Of a stretch of 9,957 nt of DNA, positions 1 to 7,562 are shown piece by piece. Each line of letters begins with the position of its first letter. Within the stretch, counting starts at the first letter, position 1. Source of the DNA: Deltaproteobacteria bacterium (GTDB lineage: Bacteria; Desulfobacterota; Desulfovibrionia; Desulfovibrionales; Desulfovibrionaceae); NCBI GenBank assembly GCA_020861205.1, contig JAJBSY010000241.1, positions 1-9,957 on the forward strand, in the 5' to 3' direction. The notes below the pieces were generated by a model. It was not told the DNA's origin. It worked only from the letters and a program-made list of their open reading frames with translations, and made no database searches. The position numbers were made by a program, and so were the translations under genes.

Positions 1-901
1 CATCGACGCCGACGTTTTGTGGGAACTGTTGCCGGAACTGGGCCGTCTGGGCGTGGTCACCAGTTTTCACGCCGAAAACGACGTCATCATCGATCATCTT
101 ATCCGGAAAGCGCAGGCCGCCGGCCATGCGCGGGCGCGCTACCACTGTCTCACCCGGCCGCCGGCGACGGAAACCCTCGCGGTCGGCAAGCTGTTGGAAC
201 TGGCATACTGGCTGGATTTCCCCCTGCATATCCACCACGTATCCCATCCGCATTGTTTCGAGATGGCTCGCTGGTACCGGAGCAAGGGACTGCGCAACCT
301 GACCATGGAAACCTGCCCGCATTACCTGGCGCTGTGCGAGGACGACCTCGACAGCCTGGGCAGCCTTGCCAAGATCAACCCGCCCATGCGTCCCAGAGCG
401 GCGATGGAGGCTTTGTGGGACTATGTCCGCTCCGGCGATGTCGATGTGATCGGGTCGGATCACGCCCCTTGGAGTCTGGAGCAGAAAAACAACGGCTCCG
501 TGGACGACGTGTTCAAAAGCGCCTCGGGCGCGCCCGGCCTGGAGTCTCTTTTTCCGGTCATGTATACGGAAGGCGTCGTGAGACGGGGCATACCCGTCAC
601 CAGGCTGGCCGCGCTGATGGCGGAAAACCCGGCCCGCCGGTTCGGCCTCGGCGACAGGAAAGGGCGCATCGAGCCCGGCCTGGACGCGGACTTCGCCGTC
701 ATCGACCCGCACGCGGAATGGGCTTTTGATCCCTCCGGCAGCGGGTCGTTCGCCAAGTGGTCGCCCTTCGCCGGGAAAACGGTCAAAGGCAGGATTGTGC
801 GCACGGTTCTGCGCGGGAAAACCATCTTTGCCGACGGGCGACTCCTTGCGAAACCCGGCGACGGAACGTTTCTGCCCGTGCGCCGCGCGGGAGGGAACTA
901 A
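1..901 (+). CDS. Cyclic amidase of the dihydropyrimidinase/hydantoinase/allantoinase family (5' end missing)
   Basis: Metal-dependent amidohydrolase that opens cyclic amides such as hydantoins, dihydropyrimidines or allantoin to N-carbamoyl products in the cytoplasm. The reading frame is open from base 2, so the start, including the N-terminal HxH metal motif and probably the carboxylated lysine, lies upstream. Visible family landmarks, in order, are HAEN (a metal-ligand histidine is expected here), a strand ending HIHHVS (the next ligand), ETCPHYL, NPPMR and GSDHAPW, whose Asp is the expected catalytic and metal residue. Then come ENPARRFGL and a C-terminal beta-sandwich part with KGRIEPGLDADFAVIDP and a TVLRGKTIFADGR-type ending. 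Its TAA stop shares one base with the ATG of the following carbamoylase-like gene, so the two are translationally coupled and probably act in sequence. Hydantoinase, dihydropyrimidinase and allantoinase cannot be separated from this fragment. Family confidence is high; substrate confidence is low. Confidence 0.9.
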   Translation, partial: IDADVLWELLPELGRLGVVTSFHAENDVIIDHLIRKAQAAGHARARYHCLTRPPATETLAVGKLLELAYWLDFPLHIHHVSHPHCFEMARWYRSKGLRNLTMETCPHYLALCEDDLDSLGSLAKINPPMRPRAAMEALWDYVRSGDVDVIGSDHAPWSLEQKNNGSVDDVFKSASGAPGLESLFPVMYTEGVVRRGIPVTRLAALMAENPARRFGLGDRKGRIEPGLDADFAVIDPHAEWAFDPSGSGSFAKWSPFAGKTVKGRIVRTVLRGKTIFADGRLLAKPGDGTFLPVRRAGGN

Positions 902-2127
902 TGTCGGCCCGACCCCGGATATCGTCCGCCCGGTTGTGGGGCGACCTCATGGAACTGGGAAAGATTGGGGCGCGCCCCGGCGGCGGTATCCACCGGCCGG
1001 CGTTATCGGCGGAAGACGCGCTCGGCCGCGAGTGGTTCGTCGCCGCGTGCGAACGGGCCGGTCTTGAAGTCCGGATGGATTCCCTACGCAATGTCATCGC
1101 GCGTGTTCCGGCCGCCGACCCCGGCGCGAAAGTGCTGGCGACCGGGTCGCATCTGGACACGGTTCCCGGCGGCGGGATGTTCGACGGAGCGCTGGGCGTT
1201 CTGGCCGGGCTGGAGTGCGCGCGGGCGATCAAGGAACAGGGGATGGAACTGCCCTATCACCTCGAAGTGATCAACTTCACGGATGAAGAGGGAGCGTACG
1301 GGGCCGGATCCGTGGGGTCCCGCGCCATGCTCGGTTCGCTCGTCCCGGGTGAACTGGAGCGGGTCAGCCCGCTCAAGGGCCGGAGTTTCGCCGAAGACCT
1401 CGCCAAAGCCGGGGGGGACGCCGCCGGGTCCGCGCGCCGGGATGCAGGGGAGTTCGCTGCCTTTGTGGAACTGCATATCGAGCAGGGCAGCCGCCTGGAA
1501 TCCGAGGGGATCGCCTGCGGCGTGGTCACCGCCATCGTGTCCATCGACCGGTATGAAGTCACGGTCACCGGCGAGGCGGGCCATGCGGGAACGACGCCTA
1601 TGCACTTGCGGCGCGACGCGCTCGTGATGGCCGCCCCGCTGTTCACGCTGGTCCCGCAATGGGCGGCGGAACAAAACCCGGAAATGGTCGCGACCATCGG
1701 CACGGTCTCGCTCGAGCCGGGAACCCCCAATGTCATACCCGGCAAGTGCCGCTTCATTATCGAGCTGCGCGGGGAAAAACAGGAAGACCTGGACGCGGTC
1801 AGGATGCGGCTGGACGGCTTCATCAAGGACAGGCCGGAATTCTCGGTTCGGCAGATATACAAGAAACCCGGCGTGTCCATGCACCGGGACGTCCGGGCTG
1901 CTGTGGAAAAGGCCATCGCCATGGAGGGGTGCTCGTTCATGCGCCTGCCCAGCGGCGCCGGTCACGACGCCCACACGTTCGGCCATCATGTGCCCACGGG
2001 TATGATATTCATCCCGTGCCGCAACGGCGTCAGCCACAATCCCGACGAATGGGCCGACAGGGAGCAGGCGGCCCTCGGCGCGCAGATTCTTTTGAATACG
2101 CTCCTCGTCCTTGCGGGCAAGGCGTAG
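901..2127 (+). CDS. M20-family N-carbamoyl-amino-acid hydrolase / allantoate amidohydrolase-like amidase
   Basis: Cytoplasmic two-metal amidase of the hydantoinase/carbamoylase family (HyuC/AllC/beta-ureidopropionase type), expected to remove the carbamoyl or ureido group from the product of the upstream cyclic amidase, releasing ammonia and CO2. The 408-residue length is normal for the family. Residues seen: TGSHLDTVPGGG with H84 and D86, bridging D95 in FDGALG, the DEE at 128-130 (general base E129, metal ligand E130), H192 in ELHIEQG, and H379 in VSHNPDEW. The lid/dimerisation region carries GHAGTTPM (H228), TPNVIPG (N277) and R290. All expected metal ligands are present, so it should be active. 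The ATG at 901 was chosen because GGGAGG lies 6 bases upstream and the stop of the previous gene overlaps it. The frame is open further upstream, but that stretch lies inside the previous gene. An allantoate versus carbamoyl-amino-acid substrate cannot be decided by eye. Confidence 0.93.
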   Translation: MSARPRISSARLWGDLMELGKIGARPGGGIHRPALSAEDALGREWFVAACERAGLEVRMDSLRNVIARVPAADPGAKVLATGSHLDTVPGGGMFDGALGVLAGLECARAIKEQGMELPYHLEVINFTDEEGAYGAGSVGSRAMLGSLVPGELERVSPLKGRSFAEDLAKAGGDAAGSARRDAGEFAAFVELHIEQGSRLESEGIACGVVTAIVSIDRYEVTVTGEAGHAGTTPMHLRRDALVMAAPLFTLVPQWAAEQNPEMVATIGTVSLEPGTPNVIPGKCRFIIELRGEKQEDLDAVRMRLDGFIKDRPEFSVRQIYKKPGVSMHRDVRAAVEKAIAMEGCSFMRLPSGAGHDAHTFGHHVPTGMIFIPCRNGVSHNPDEWADREQAALGAQILLNTLLVLAGKA

Positions 2128-2173
2128 CGAAGACGCCCACGGCGGTCGCCGCCGGGAGCAACCGGAGGTCATC

Positions 2174-2863
2174 ATGAACGTCACCCCACGCGCCGGGAAG
2201 GCCCGGGACATAATCGGCCTGCTTGCCCTCGGGCAGACGCCCAGGCCGGATCTGACGGCATCCGTGCAAGGGATGCTGCCCGACGCGGATCTCCGCGTCC
2301 GGGGCGCCCTTGACGGGATGCCGGAGGCGGAAATCCGGCGTCTCGCCGGGCAGGGCGCGGAATATCCCCTGATGGTGCTGCTTGCGGACCGTTCCAGCCT
2401 GGAAGTGGACATGCAAACGCTCTTTCCCCTGCTTAAGCAACGGGCGGAGGCCTTGCGCGACGAAGGGGCGCGCCGCGTCGTTCTGATGTGCAGCGGGGGG
2501 TTCCCGGAATTCGGCGCGCGCCTTCCGGTGCTCCGTCCCGTGTCCCTGTTGCTGGCCTTTGCCGGGATAGCCGTGCCGGGAAAACGGGTGGGCATCATCA
2601 ATCCCATCGCGTCGCAGCAGGAGCCAGCCGCCGCGTACTGGAAGGCGCGTGGATTCGACATTTGTTCCGCCCATGCCTCGCCTTTTGCGCCGGAAGCGGT
2701 TTGCGGCGCGGCGAAGGAACTTGTGTCGCGCGGTGCCGAAGCCCTTGTGCTGGATTGCATGAGTTTTTCGGAAGAGGTCGGCGCCGTGGTGCGGGAAGCG
2801 GCGGATGTGCCCGTGCTCGTGCCCATGCGGATGATCCGGGCGTTCTTCCAGGCGGTGTTGTAA
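2174..2863 (+). CDS. AroM-family protein (possible racemase-like role)
   Basis: A 229-residue cytoplasmic protein resembling the AroM family. The match rests on the opening strand with LALGQTPRPD, the central NPIASQQ region after GKRVGIIN, the late LVLDCMSF motif (C195) and the closing VPVLVPMRM. The molecular function of AroM is not established. The fold looks like the Rossmann-like two-lobe arrangement of the Asp/Glu racemase superfamily. Here C106 (in VLMCSGGF) and C195 (in LVLDCMSF) end predicted strands in each half, loosely recalling the paired catalytic cysteines of hydantoin and Asp/Glu racemases. The ATG at 2174 follows GGAGG by 5 bases. It lies 46 bases after the carbamoylase stop with no terminator between, so it is probably co-transcribed. 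In hydantoin-utilisation operons this place is often held by a racemase, which makes a substrate-racemising role possible. That role is inference; family assignment is fairly sure. Confidence 0.82.
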   Translation: MNVTPRAGKARDIIGLLALGQTPRPDLTASVQGMLPDADLRVRGALDGMPEAEIRRLAGQGAEYPLMVLLADRSSLEVDMQTLFPLLKQRAEALRDEGARRVVLMCSGGFPEFGARLPVLRPVSLLLAFAGIAVPGKRVGIINPIASQQEPAAAYWKARGFDICSAHASPFAPEAVCGAAKELVSRGAEALVLDCMSFSEEVGAVVREAADVPVLVPMRMIRAFFQAVL

Positions 2864-2987
2864 CCGGGTGCTCCCGCCGACAGGGGGAGATCATCGTAGG
2901 ATTGTGGAGACTGTTCCCGGTTCATGCAAGAGGTAGGAACCGACCGCCGGGTACTTGGTCGTACGGAAACGGTTTCGCTTCAAAAAC

Positions 2988-3022
2988 GCGTGACGGGCCG
3001 CGGGATCCGCGGCCCGTCACGC
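2988..3022 (-). terminator. Intrinsic terminator of glpFK
   Basis: A perfect 16-bp inverted repeat (2988-3003 with 3007-3022) with a 3-base loop and a GC-rich stem. Read on the minus strand it is followed at once by GTTTTTG (2981-2987 on the plus strand reads CAAAAAC), the usual U-tract, so it terminates glpK transcripts 18 bases after the glpK stop. On the plus strand no T-run follows. It could still slow or block read-through from the convergent aroM-like gene, which has no other obvious terminator. Confidence 0.85.
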
Positions 3023-3040
3023 CTGATGCGGACGGCCGGG

Positions 3041-4582
<1,542 letters not shown>

Positions 4583-5389
4583 TTAATGCAGCTTGCAGGC
4601 CAGGCCGCTTTCGATGATCCTCTTGTAGAGGAAGGCCCCGAGGCAGGCGCCGATCGCGGGTACCAAGAGCGGCACAAGGAAGTAGGGAATCGAGATGTTC
4701 TGGTTCAACGGGTACCCCGTCATGACGTCCGGCCCCCATCCCGCGATATAGGCGAACAGGCGCGGGCCGAAATCGCGGGCCGCGTTCATGGCGAACCCGG
4801 TCAGAGGCCCGAACGTCGCGCCGAGAAGCGCCACCAGGAGGCCGATGAGAAGGGGAGCCAGCGGGCCCCTGGGTATGCCGTTGCCGTCGTCCGTCAAGGC
4901 CATGATAAGAGCCATGAGCACTGCCGTGATGATCAGTTCGGTCATCGCCGCCTGGAACAGGGAGATGTCCGGGTGCGGGAAGGTGCAGAACACCCCGGCC
5001 AGGCTCAGCCTGGCCGCCGCGTCGCCGCCCGCTTTGGCGAGCGCGATGTCGAAAAGATTTTGGTACAGGAAGTAGACGAGGGCCGCGGCGCAGAAGGTGG
5101 CCAGCATCTGCGCGATGATGAAGGGAATGATCTTCCGCTTCGGAAAGCAGGCGAAAAAAGCCAGCGCGATGGTGACGGAGGGGTTCAGGTGCGCGCCGGA
5201 CACGCCGGAGGCAAGATACGCGCCCATGGCGACGGCCAGGCCCCAGACGATGCTGACCTCCCACTGGCCGAAGGACGCCCCGGCCAGCTTGAGCCCGGCG
5301 ACGCACCCCATGCCGCAAAAAAGGAAGACAAAGGTGCCGAAGAATTCAGCCATGTATTCGCCGCAATCGGAATTTCGAATGAACGTCAT
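4583..5389 (-). CDS. glpF: Glycerol uptake facilitator (aquaglyceroporin)
   Basis: Inner-membrane channel that lets glycerol and similar polyols diffuse in. The 268 residues contain six hydrophobic segments and two half-helices typical of the MIP family, and many stretches match E. coli GlpF closely, such as GASFGQWE, TDDGNGIPRGPLAPL and FGPLTGFAMN. Selectivity-filter positions W49, F199 and R205 are kept. The two asparagine motifs deviate: SGAHLNPSVT (N69-P70-S71) and GFAMNAARDFGPR (N202-A203-A204) instead of NPA twice, although both asparagines are present. The start at 5389 has AGGGGA 5 bases upstream; an internal Met at residue 13 lacks such a site. It is the first gene of glpFK. A candidate promoter lies about 45 bases upstream. 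The C-terminus is short compared with E. coli GlpF. Confidence 0.96.
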   Translation of the reverse strand: MTFIRNSDCGEYMAEFFGTFVFLFCGMGCVAGLKLAGASFGQWEVSIVWGLAVAMGAYLASGVSGAHLNPSVTIALAFFACFPKRKIIPFIIAQMLATFCAAALVYFLYQNLFDIALAKAGGDAAARLSLAGVFCTFPHPDISLFQAAMTELIITAVLMALIMALTDDGNGIPRGPLAPLLIGLLVALLGATFGPLTGFAMNAARDFGPRLFAYIAGWGPDVMTGYPLNQNISIPYFLVPLLVPAIGACLGAFLYKRIIESGLACKLH

Positions 5390-5433
5390 GATAGTCCCCT
5401 ATACGCCGGTCAATACCCGGAAAATTTGTCGGC

Positions 5434-5463
5434 ATGATAGAGCCGGGGTTATTATAAAGTCAA
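5434..5463 (-). promoter_or_regulatory. Candidate sigma-70 promoter of glpFK
   Basis: On the minus strand TTGACT (5458-5463) and TATCAT (5434-5439) are separated by 18 bases, each matching five of six consensus positions. Transcription would begin near 5427 and give a leader of about 38 bases before the glpF ATG. A second perfect hexamer, TATAAT at 5451-5456, overlaps but has no good -35. No clear GlpR, CRP or FNR palindrome was seen nearby. On the plus strand the same patch has TTGTCG-N18-TATTAT (5426-5455), a weaker candidate for the divergent zinc-ribbon gene. Confidence 0.4.
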
Positions 5464-5603
5464 TTATCAACAATACGTTATTTATGATTCTATTTTAAAA
5501 AAAGATTGGCGCGGTGAGAAATCCTGTCAATCCACGCCTTTCTCATTCCTGGCCCGTCCTGATCCTGCTACGCTTGGGAAAACGCTGAACGGAGAGGTTG
5601 CCC

Positions 5604-5807
5604 ATGTCGCAGATGACGTTTGTCCCTTACGGGGTGGATTCGCCGGCCGGTGAGTACCGCTGTGTGGATTGCGGGTTTGAATTGACGTTGGATGTGAGCG
5701 CGGCGTTGCCGCCCTGTCCGCAAAGAGATACCGAACCGCACCAAAAATTGGGGTGGGAGGTGAAAAGCGGGTGCGCCGCCGTACCGGCGTCCGATTGCCG
5801 GAAGTAA
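5604..5807 (+). CDS. Small zinc-ribbon-like protein
   Basis: A 67-residue protein of unknown role. It opens MSQMTFVPYG, then has a rubredoxin or zinc-ribbon-style knuckle YRCVDCG (C20, C23), followed about 15 residues later by LPPCPQ (C38). The usual fourth cysteine is absent: position 41 is Arg, so H46 in EPHQK, or the later C57 or C65, would have to complete a metal site. A conserved-looking GWEV follows. There is no signal peptide or membrane segment, so it is presumably cytosolic. The ATG is preferred over the TTG two codons earlier because GGAGAGG ends 6 bases before it. It is a single-gene unit, divergent from glpF and closed by a strong terminator 38 bases downstream. Small proteins of this kind are annotated only as zinc-ribbon or hypothetical; no partner is suggested by its neighbours. 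Confidence 0.75.
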   Translation: MSQMTFVPYGVDSPAGEYRCVDCGFELTLDVSAALPPCPQRDTEPHQKLGWEVKSGCAAVPASDCRK

Positions 5808-5845
5808 CCGGGAACGGCTGTGAGCGGTTGCGAGGCGTTTGAATA

Positions 5846-5879
5846 CGAAAAGCCGGAGGGGTACCCCTCCGGCTTTTCG
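5846..5879. terminator. Perfect palindromic bidirectional terminator
   Basis: A 34-base perfect palindrome: arms 5846-5861 and 5864-5879, with the centre GGGGTACCCC. The GC-rich core is flanked by AAAA on the left and TTTT on the right, so either strand gives a hairpin ending in a short U-tract. It terminates the zinc-ribbon gene on the plus strand and, from the other side, transcripts from the small minus-strand gene ending at 5900. Confidence 0.85.
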
Positions 5880-5899
5880 CTGTCGGCTGTCTCTCTTAC

Positions 5900-6164
5900 T
5901 TATAACCTGAAGGACCGCAGGCGGCGTTTAAACTTTCCATAGTCTTTTTTGGCCCGCCGCACCTCTCTCTCCCATTTTTCCCTTTTATCGTCCGGGAGGG
6001 TTGTTCGTTCAACCTTGCCTCTCCCGCACCTGTTTGCCTTCGTCCGTTATCTGGTGCCTCCCGCCGGGCGCATCGCCCGCCACCGCCGGTGCGGCCGTGC
6101 TGAAAAAACAAATTCCCGCCAGTATGGCAAAGACGCACAGAGTGCGACTGGTGCTTCGATTCAT
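5900..6164 (-). pseudogene. Small secreted/periplasmic protein, apparently frameshifted
   Basis: An ATG at 6164 (GAGAGG 9 bases upstream) opens a 51-codon frame ending at 6009. It encodes a convincing signal peptide: basic MNRSTSR, a hydrophobic LCVFAILAGICFF core and an APAVAG cleavage region near residue 29. The mature part stops after only about 20 residues. In the +1 frame the sequence then continues open for 37 codons, from the GTT overlapping that stop to a TAA at 5900. That stretch is rich in Lys, Arg and Glu (for example DDKREKWEREVRR) and looks like a charged helix; it has no ATG, GTG or TTG start of its own between its previous stop and this point. Removing one G at about 6012-6013 joins both parts into an 87-residue secreted, highly charged protein. 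I read it as a frameshifted gene or a sequencing error. The function is not recognised. The gene sits between the LysR terminator and the 5846-5879 terminator. Confidence 0.45.
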
Positions 6165-6216
6165 ATAATAGTACCTCTCGTGGATTCTCGGCAAACCCGC
6201 GGCTTGACCGGACGGG

Positions 6217-6235
6217 TACGAAAAACCATTTCGTA
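6217..6235. repeat. Inverted repeat TACGAAA-N5-TTTCGTA
   Basis: A perfect 7-bp inverted repeat with a 5-base spacer, 53 bases upstream of the small secreted-protein start. A related palindrome TTTCGAAA lies at about 6251-6258. The spacing and symmetry suit a dimeric repressor operator, or a small hairpin in the leader. No regulator can be named. Confidence 0.35.
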
Positions 6236-6274
6236 TGAGAGTACAATCCGTTTCGAAAATAAGTCGATCCGCAT

Positions 6275-6312
6275 AACAAAAGCGCGGCCCGGTTTTGCCG
6301 CCGGAGCCGCGC
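6275..6312 (-). terminator. Intrinsic terminator of the LysR gene
   Basis: On the minus strand, GCGCGGC + bulged T + CCGG pairs with CCGG + GCCGCGC across an 8-base loop (6282-6312), giving an 11-bp GC-rich stem. It is followed directly by TTTTGTT (6275-6281). It lies about 100 bases downstream of the LysR stop codon and separates that gene from the small secreted-protein gene. Confidence 0.75.
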
Positions 6313-6414
6313 GCCGAGTAGCCTTTTCGGAAGAACGATTGACGGCGTGAAACGCGGGGGGAGGGGGCGCAAGCGGGAACAGCCGAAAGCCGGGGAAACG
6401 CCATCCTGTCCCGG

Positions 6415-7380
6415 TCAATCGGTTCCGCGCGGGCTGACTTTGTATTTCTCCACCGCCTTGACGAAGGCGTCGCGGAAGGCGATCGCGAACTTGGGAAGAA
6501 AGGCGTGCCTGTGCGTGATCAACTCCAGGCGGACCGTCTGGCTGAGATATCTGAGCGGGAACACGTTGAGGCGGTGCCCGGCCGGATGCGAGGCGTTCCA
6601 CTCGTCCACGTATCCCAGCATCATCCGGGGACAGATGCTGGCCCCCAGATCCTGGGCGCACAGGCTGACGTGCAGGTTGTGATCCCGGACCGTCACGGCC
6701 TGCCGCAAGTGTATGTTCCGCGAAACCAGGAAGGCGGATACGATGACCTGCGTCCGGCTGATCGGGTGCGTGAAGATGAACGGGACGGCGGTGAAATCCG
6801 CAAGATCGGCTCCCTCGGTCCGCAGGGTTCGGTTCCGCTTGTACTCCGGCCCCAGGTATTCCGCGAGAAGATGGTCGGAGACCACCAGGTAAAGGGATTC
6901 GTCCATGAGGTGCCAGTAATTGAAATCCATATGCCGTTCCGCGTTGATGCCGAGAAACATGTCGATCTCGCCGTCGAGGAGCATTCTCTCGAACTGCTTT
7001 GTTTCGCCGTATTCGATGTTTACCCGTACCTTGGGGAACTGGGGCACGAACGCGGCCAGGATTTCCGGCATGATGACCCTGGAACGCCCGGCGTGGATGC
7101 CGACGTTCAATTCCCCCATCTCGCCGTTCGCAATGGCGCGCAGTTCCGTCTCCAGGCTGTTTTCAATAACCGAGATTTCTTTGGTGGTTTTTAAAAGGGC
7201 CTTGCCGGCCGCGGTGAGCGCGAGTTTCTGCTTGCGGTGGAACAGGAGCGCACTGTACTGTTTCTCGAGCCGCTTGATGTGGCCGCTGACGCACTGTTGC
7301 GTCAGGAAAAGCTTTTTCGCGCTCGCCGTTATGTTGAGCGTTTCCGCGACGATGGTAAAACATCGAAGGCTGCTGTTCAC
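6415..7380 (-). CDS. LysR-type transcriptional regulator
   Basis: A 321-residue DNA-binding regulator. An N-terminal winged helix-turn-helix covers about residues 1-62, with the pattern LRCFTIVAETLNITASAKKLF, then LTQQCVSGHIKRLEKQ, and LTAAGKALL at its end. A linker helix and an effector-binding domain follow, starting GELNVGIHAG at about residue 88 and including the typical late GASICPRMML. GTG at 7380 was chosen because GGAGGG lies 7 bases upstream and it places the helix-turn-helix at the usual distance from the N-terminus. The frame is open 34 codons further, but that would run through the regulatory region. It is divergent from the dehydratase/TRAP genes, so it most likely controls them in response to their substrate or a derivative, and possibly represses itself. 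The ligand is unknown. It ends in its own terminator. Confidence 0.93.
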   Translation of the reverse strand: MNSSLRCFTIVAETLNITASAKKLFLTQQCVSGHIKRLEKQYSALLFHRKQKLALTAAGKALLKTTKEISVIENSLETELRAIANGEMGELNVGIHAGRSRVIMPEILAAFVPQFPKVRVNIEYGETKQFERMLLDGEIDMFLGINAERHMDFNYWHLMDESLYLVVSDHLLAEYLGPEYKRNRTLRTEGADLADFTAVPFIFTHPISRTQVIVSAFLVSRNIHLRQAVTVRDHNLHVSLCAQDLGASICPRMMLGYVDEWNASHPAGHRLNVFPLRYLSQTVRLELITHRHAFLPKFAIAFRDAFVKAVEKYKVSPRGTD

Positions 7381-7469
7381 GGTTTCACCCTCCGTTGCCA
7401 CTCTATCGGGAGCGCATTCCAACCACAACCTATTCCTTGTGGATTTTTCCAATTCTATCTGTTTTACGG

Positions 7470-7490
7470 GATATAACGCCACGTGATATC
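7470..7490. promoter_or_regulatory. LysR-type binding box, GATAT-N11-ATATC
   Basis: A perfect 5-bp inverted repeat separated by 11 bases, giving the T-N11-A core (T7474, A7486) that LysR-family proteins recognise. It sits between the divergent LysR and dehydratase genes, 72 bases before the dehydratase ATG and 89 bases from the LysR GTG. That position suits the main recognition site of the local regulator. The dehydratase promoter would then lie to its right; TATTTT at 7507-7512 is a weak -10 candidate with no good -35, as expected for an activator-dependent promoter. Confidence 0.6.
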
Positions 7491-7562
7491 GTTTTCCAAA
7501 CTGGCCTATTTTCGGGTGTCGACGCCCGGGCCTCAGAACTATCGGAAACGGGAGCGCGGAAA

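Noticed and set aside
757..900. Upstream extension of the carbamoylase frame
   Set aside because: It lies within the previous gene in another frame; the ATG at 901 has a strong ribosome-binding site and the usual family start.
1084..2925. Long minus-strand open frame (613 codons) opposite the carbamoylase and AroM-like genes
   Set aside because: It spans two well-supported plus-strand genes, shows no family motifs, and has the low-complexity Arg/Pro/Gly-rich look of antisense frames in GC-rich DNA.
5516..5544. GAGAAA...TTTCTC inverted repeat upstream of the zinc-ribbon gene
   Set aside because: Only 6 bp with a 17-base spacer; expected by chance in this length of sequence.
6005..6020. Programmed +1 frameshift in the small secreted gene
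   Set aside because: A Shine-Dalgarno-like GAGAGG precedes GGT-TGA at about the right distance, but the glycine tRNA would not re-pair well with GTT, so a simple one-base insertion is the better reading.
5896..6372. 158-codon minus-strand frame across the region right of the zinc-ribbon terminator
   Set aside because: It runs through the LysR terminator hairpin and lacks a signal peptide or motifs. The neighbouring frame starting at 6164 has the better start and signal peptide.
7381..7562. N-terminal extensions of the LysR gene (to 7482) and of the dehydratase (to 7395)
   Set aside because: They would overlap each other across the regulatory region with the LysR box. Good ribosome-binding sites mark the later starts at 7380 and 7563.
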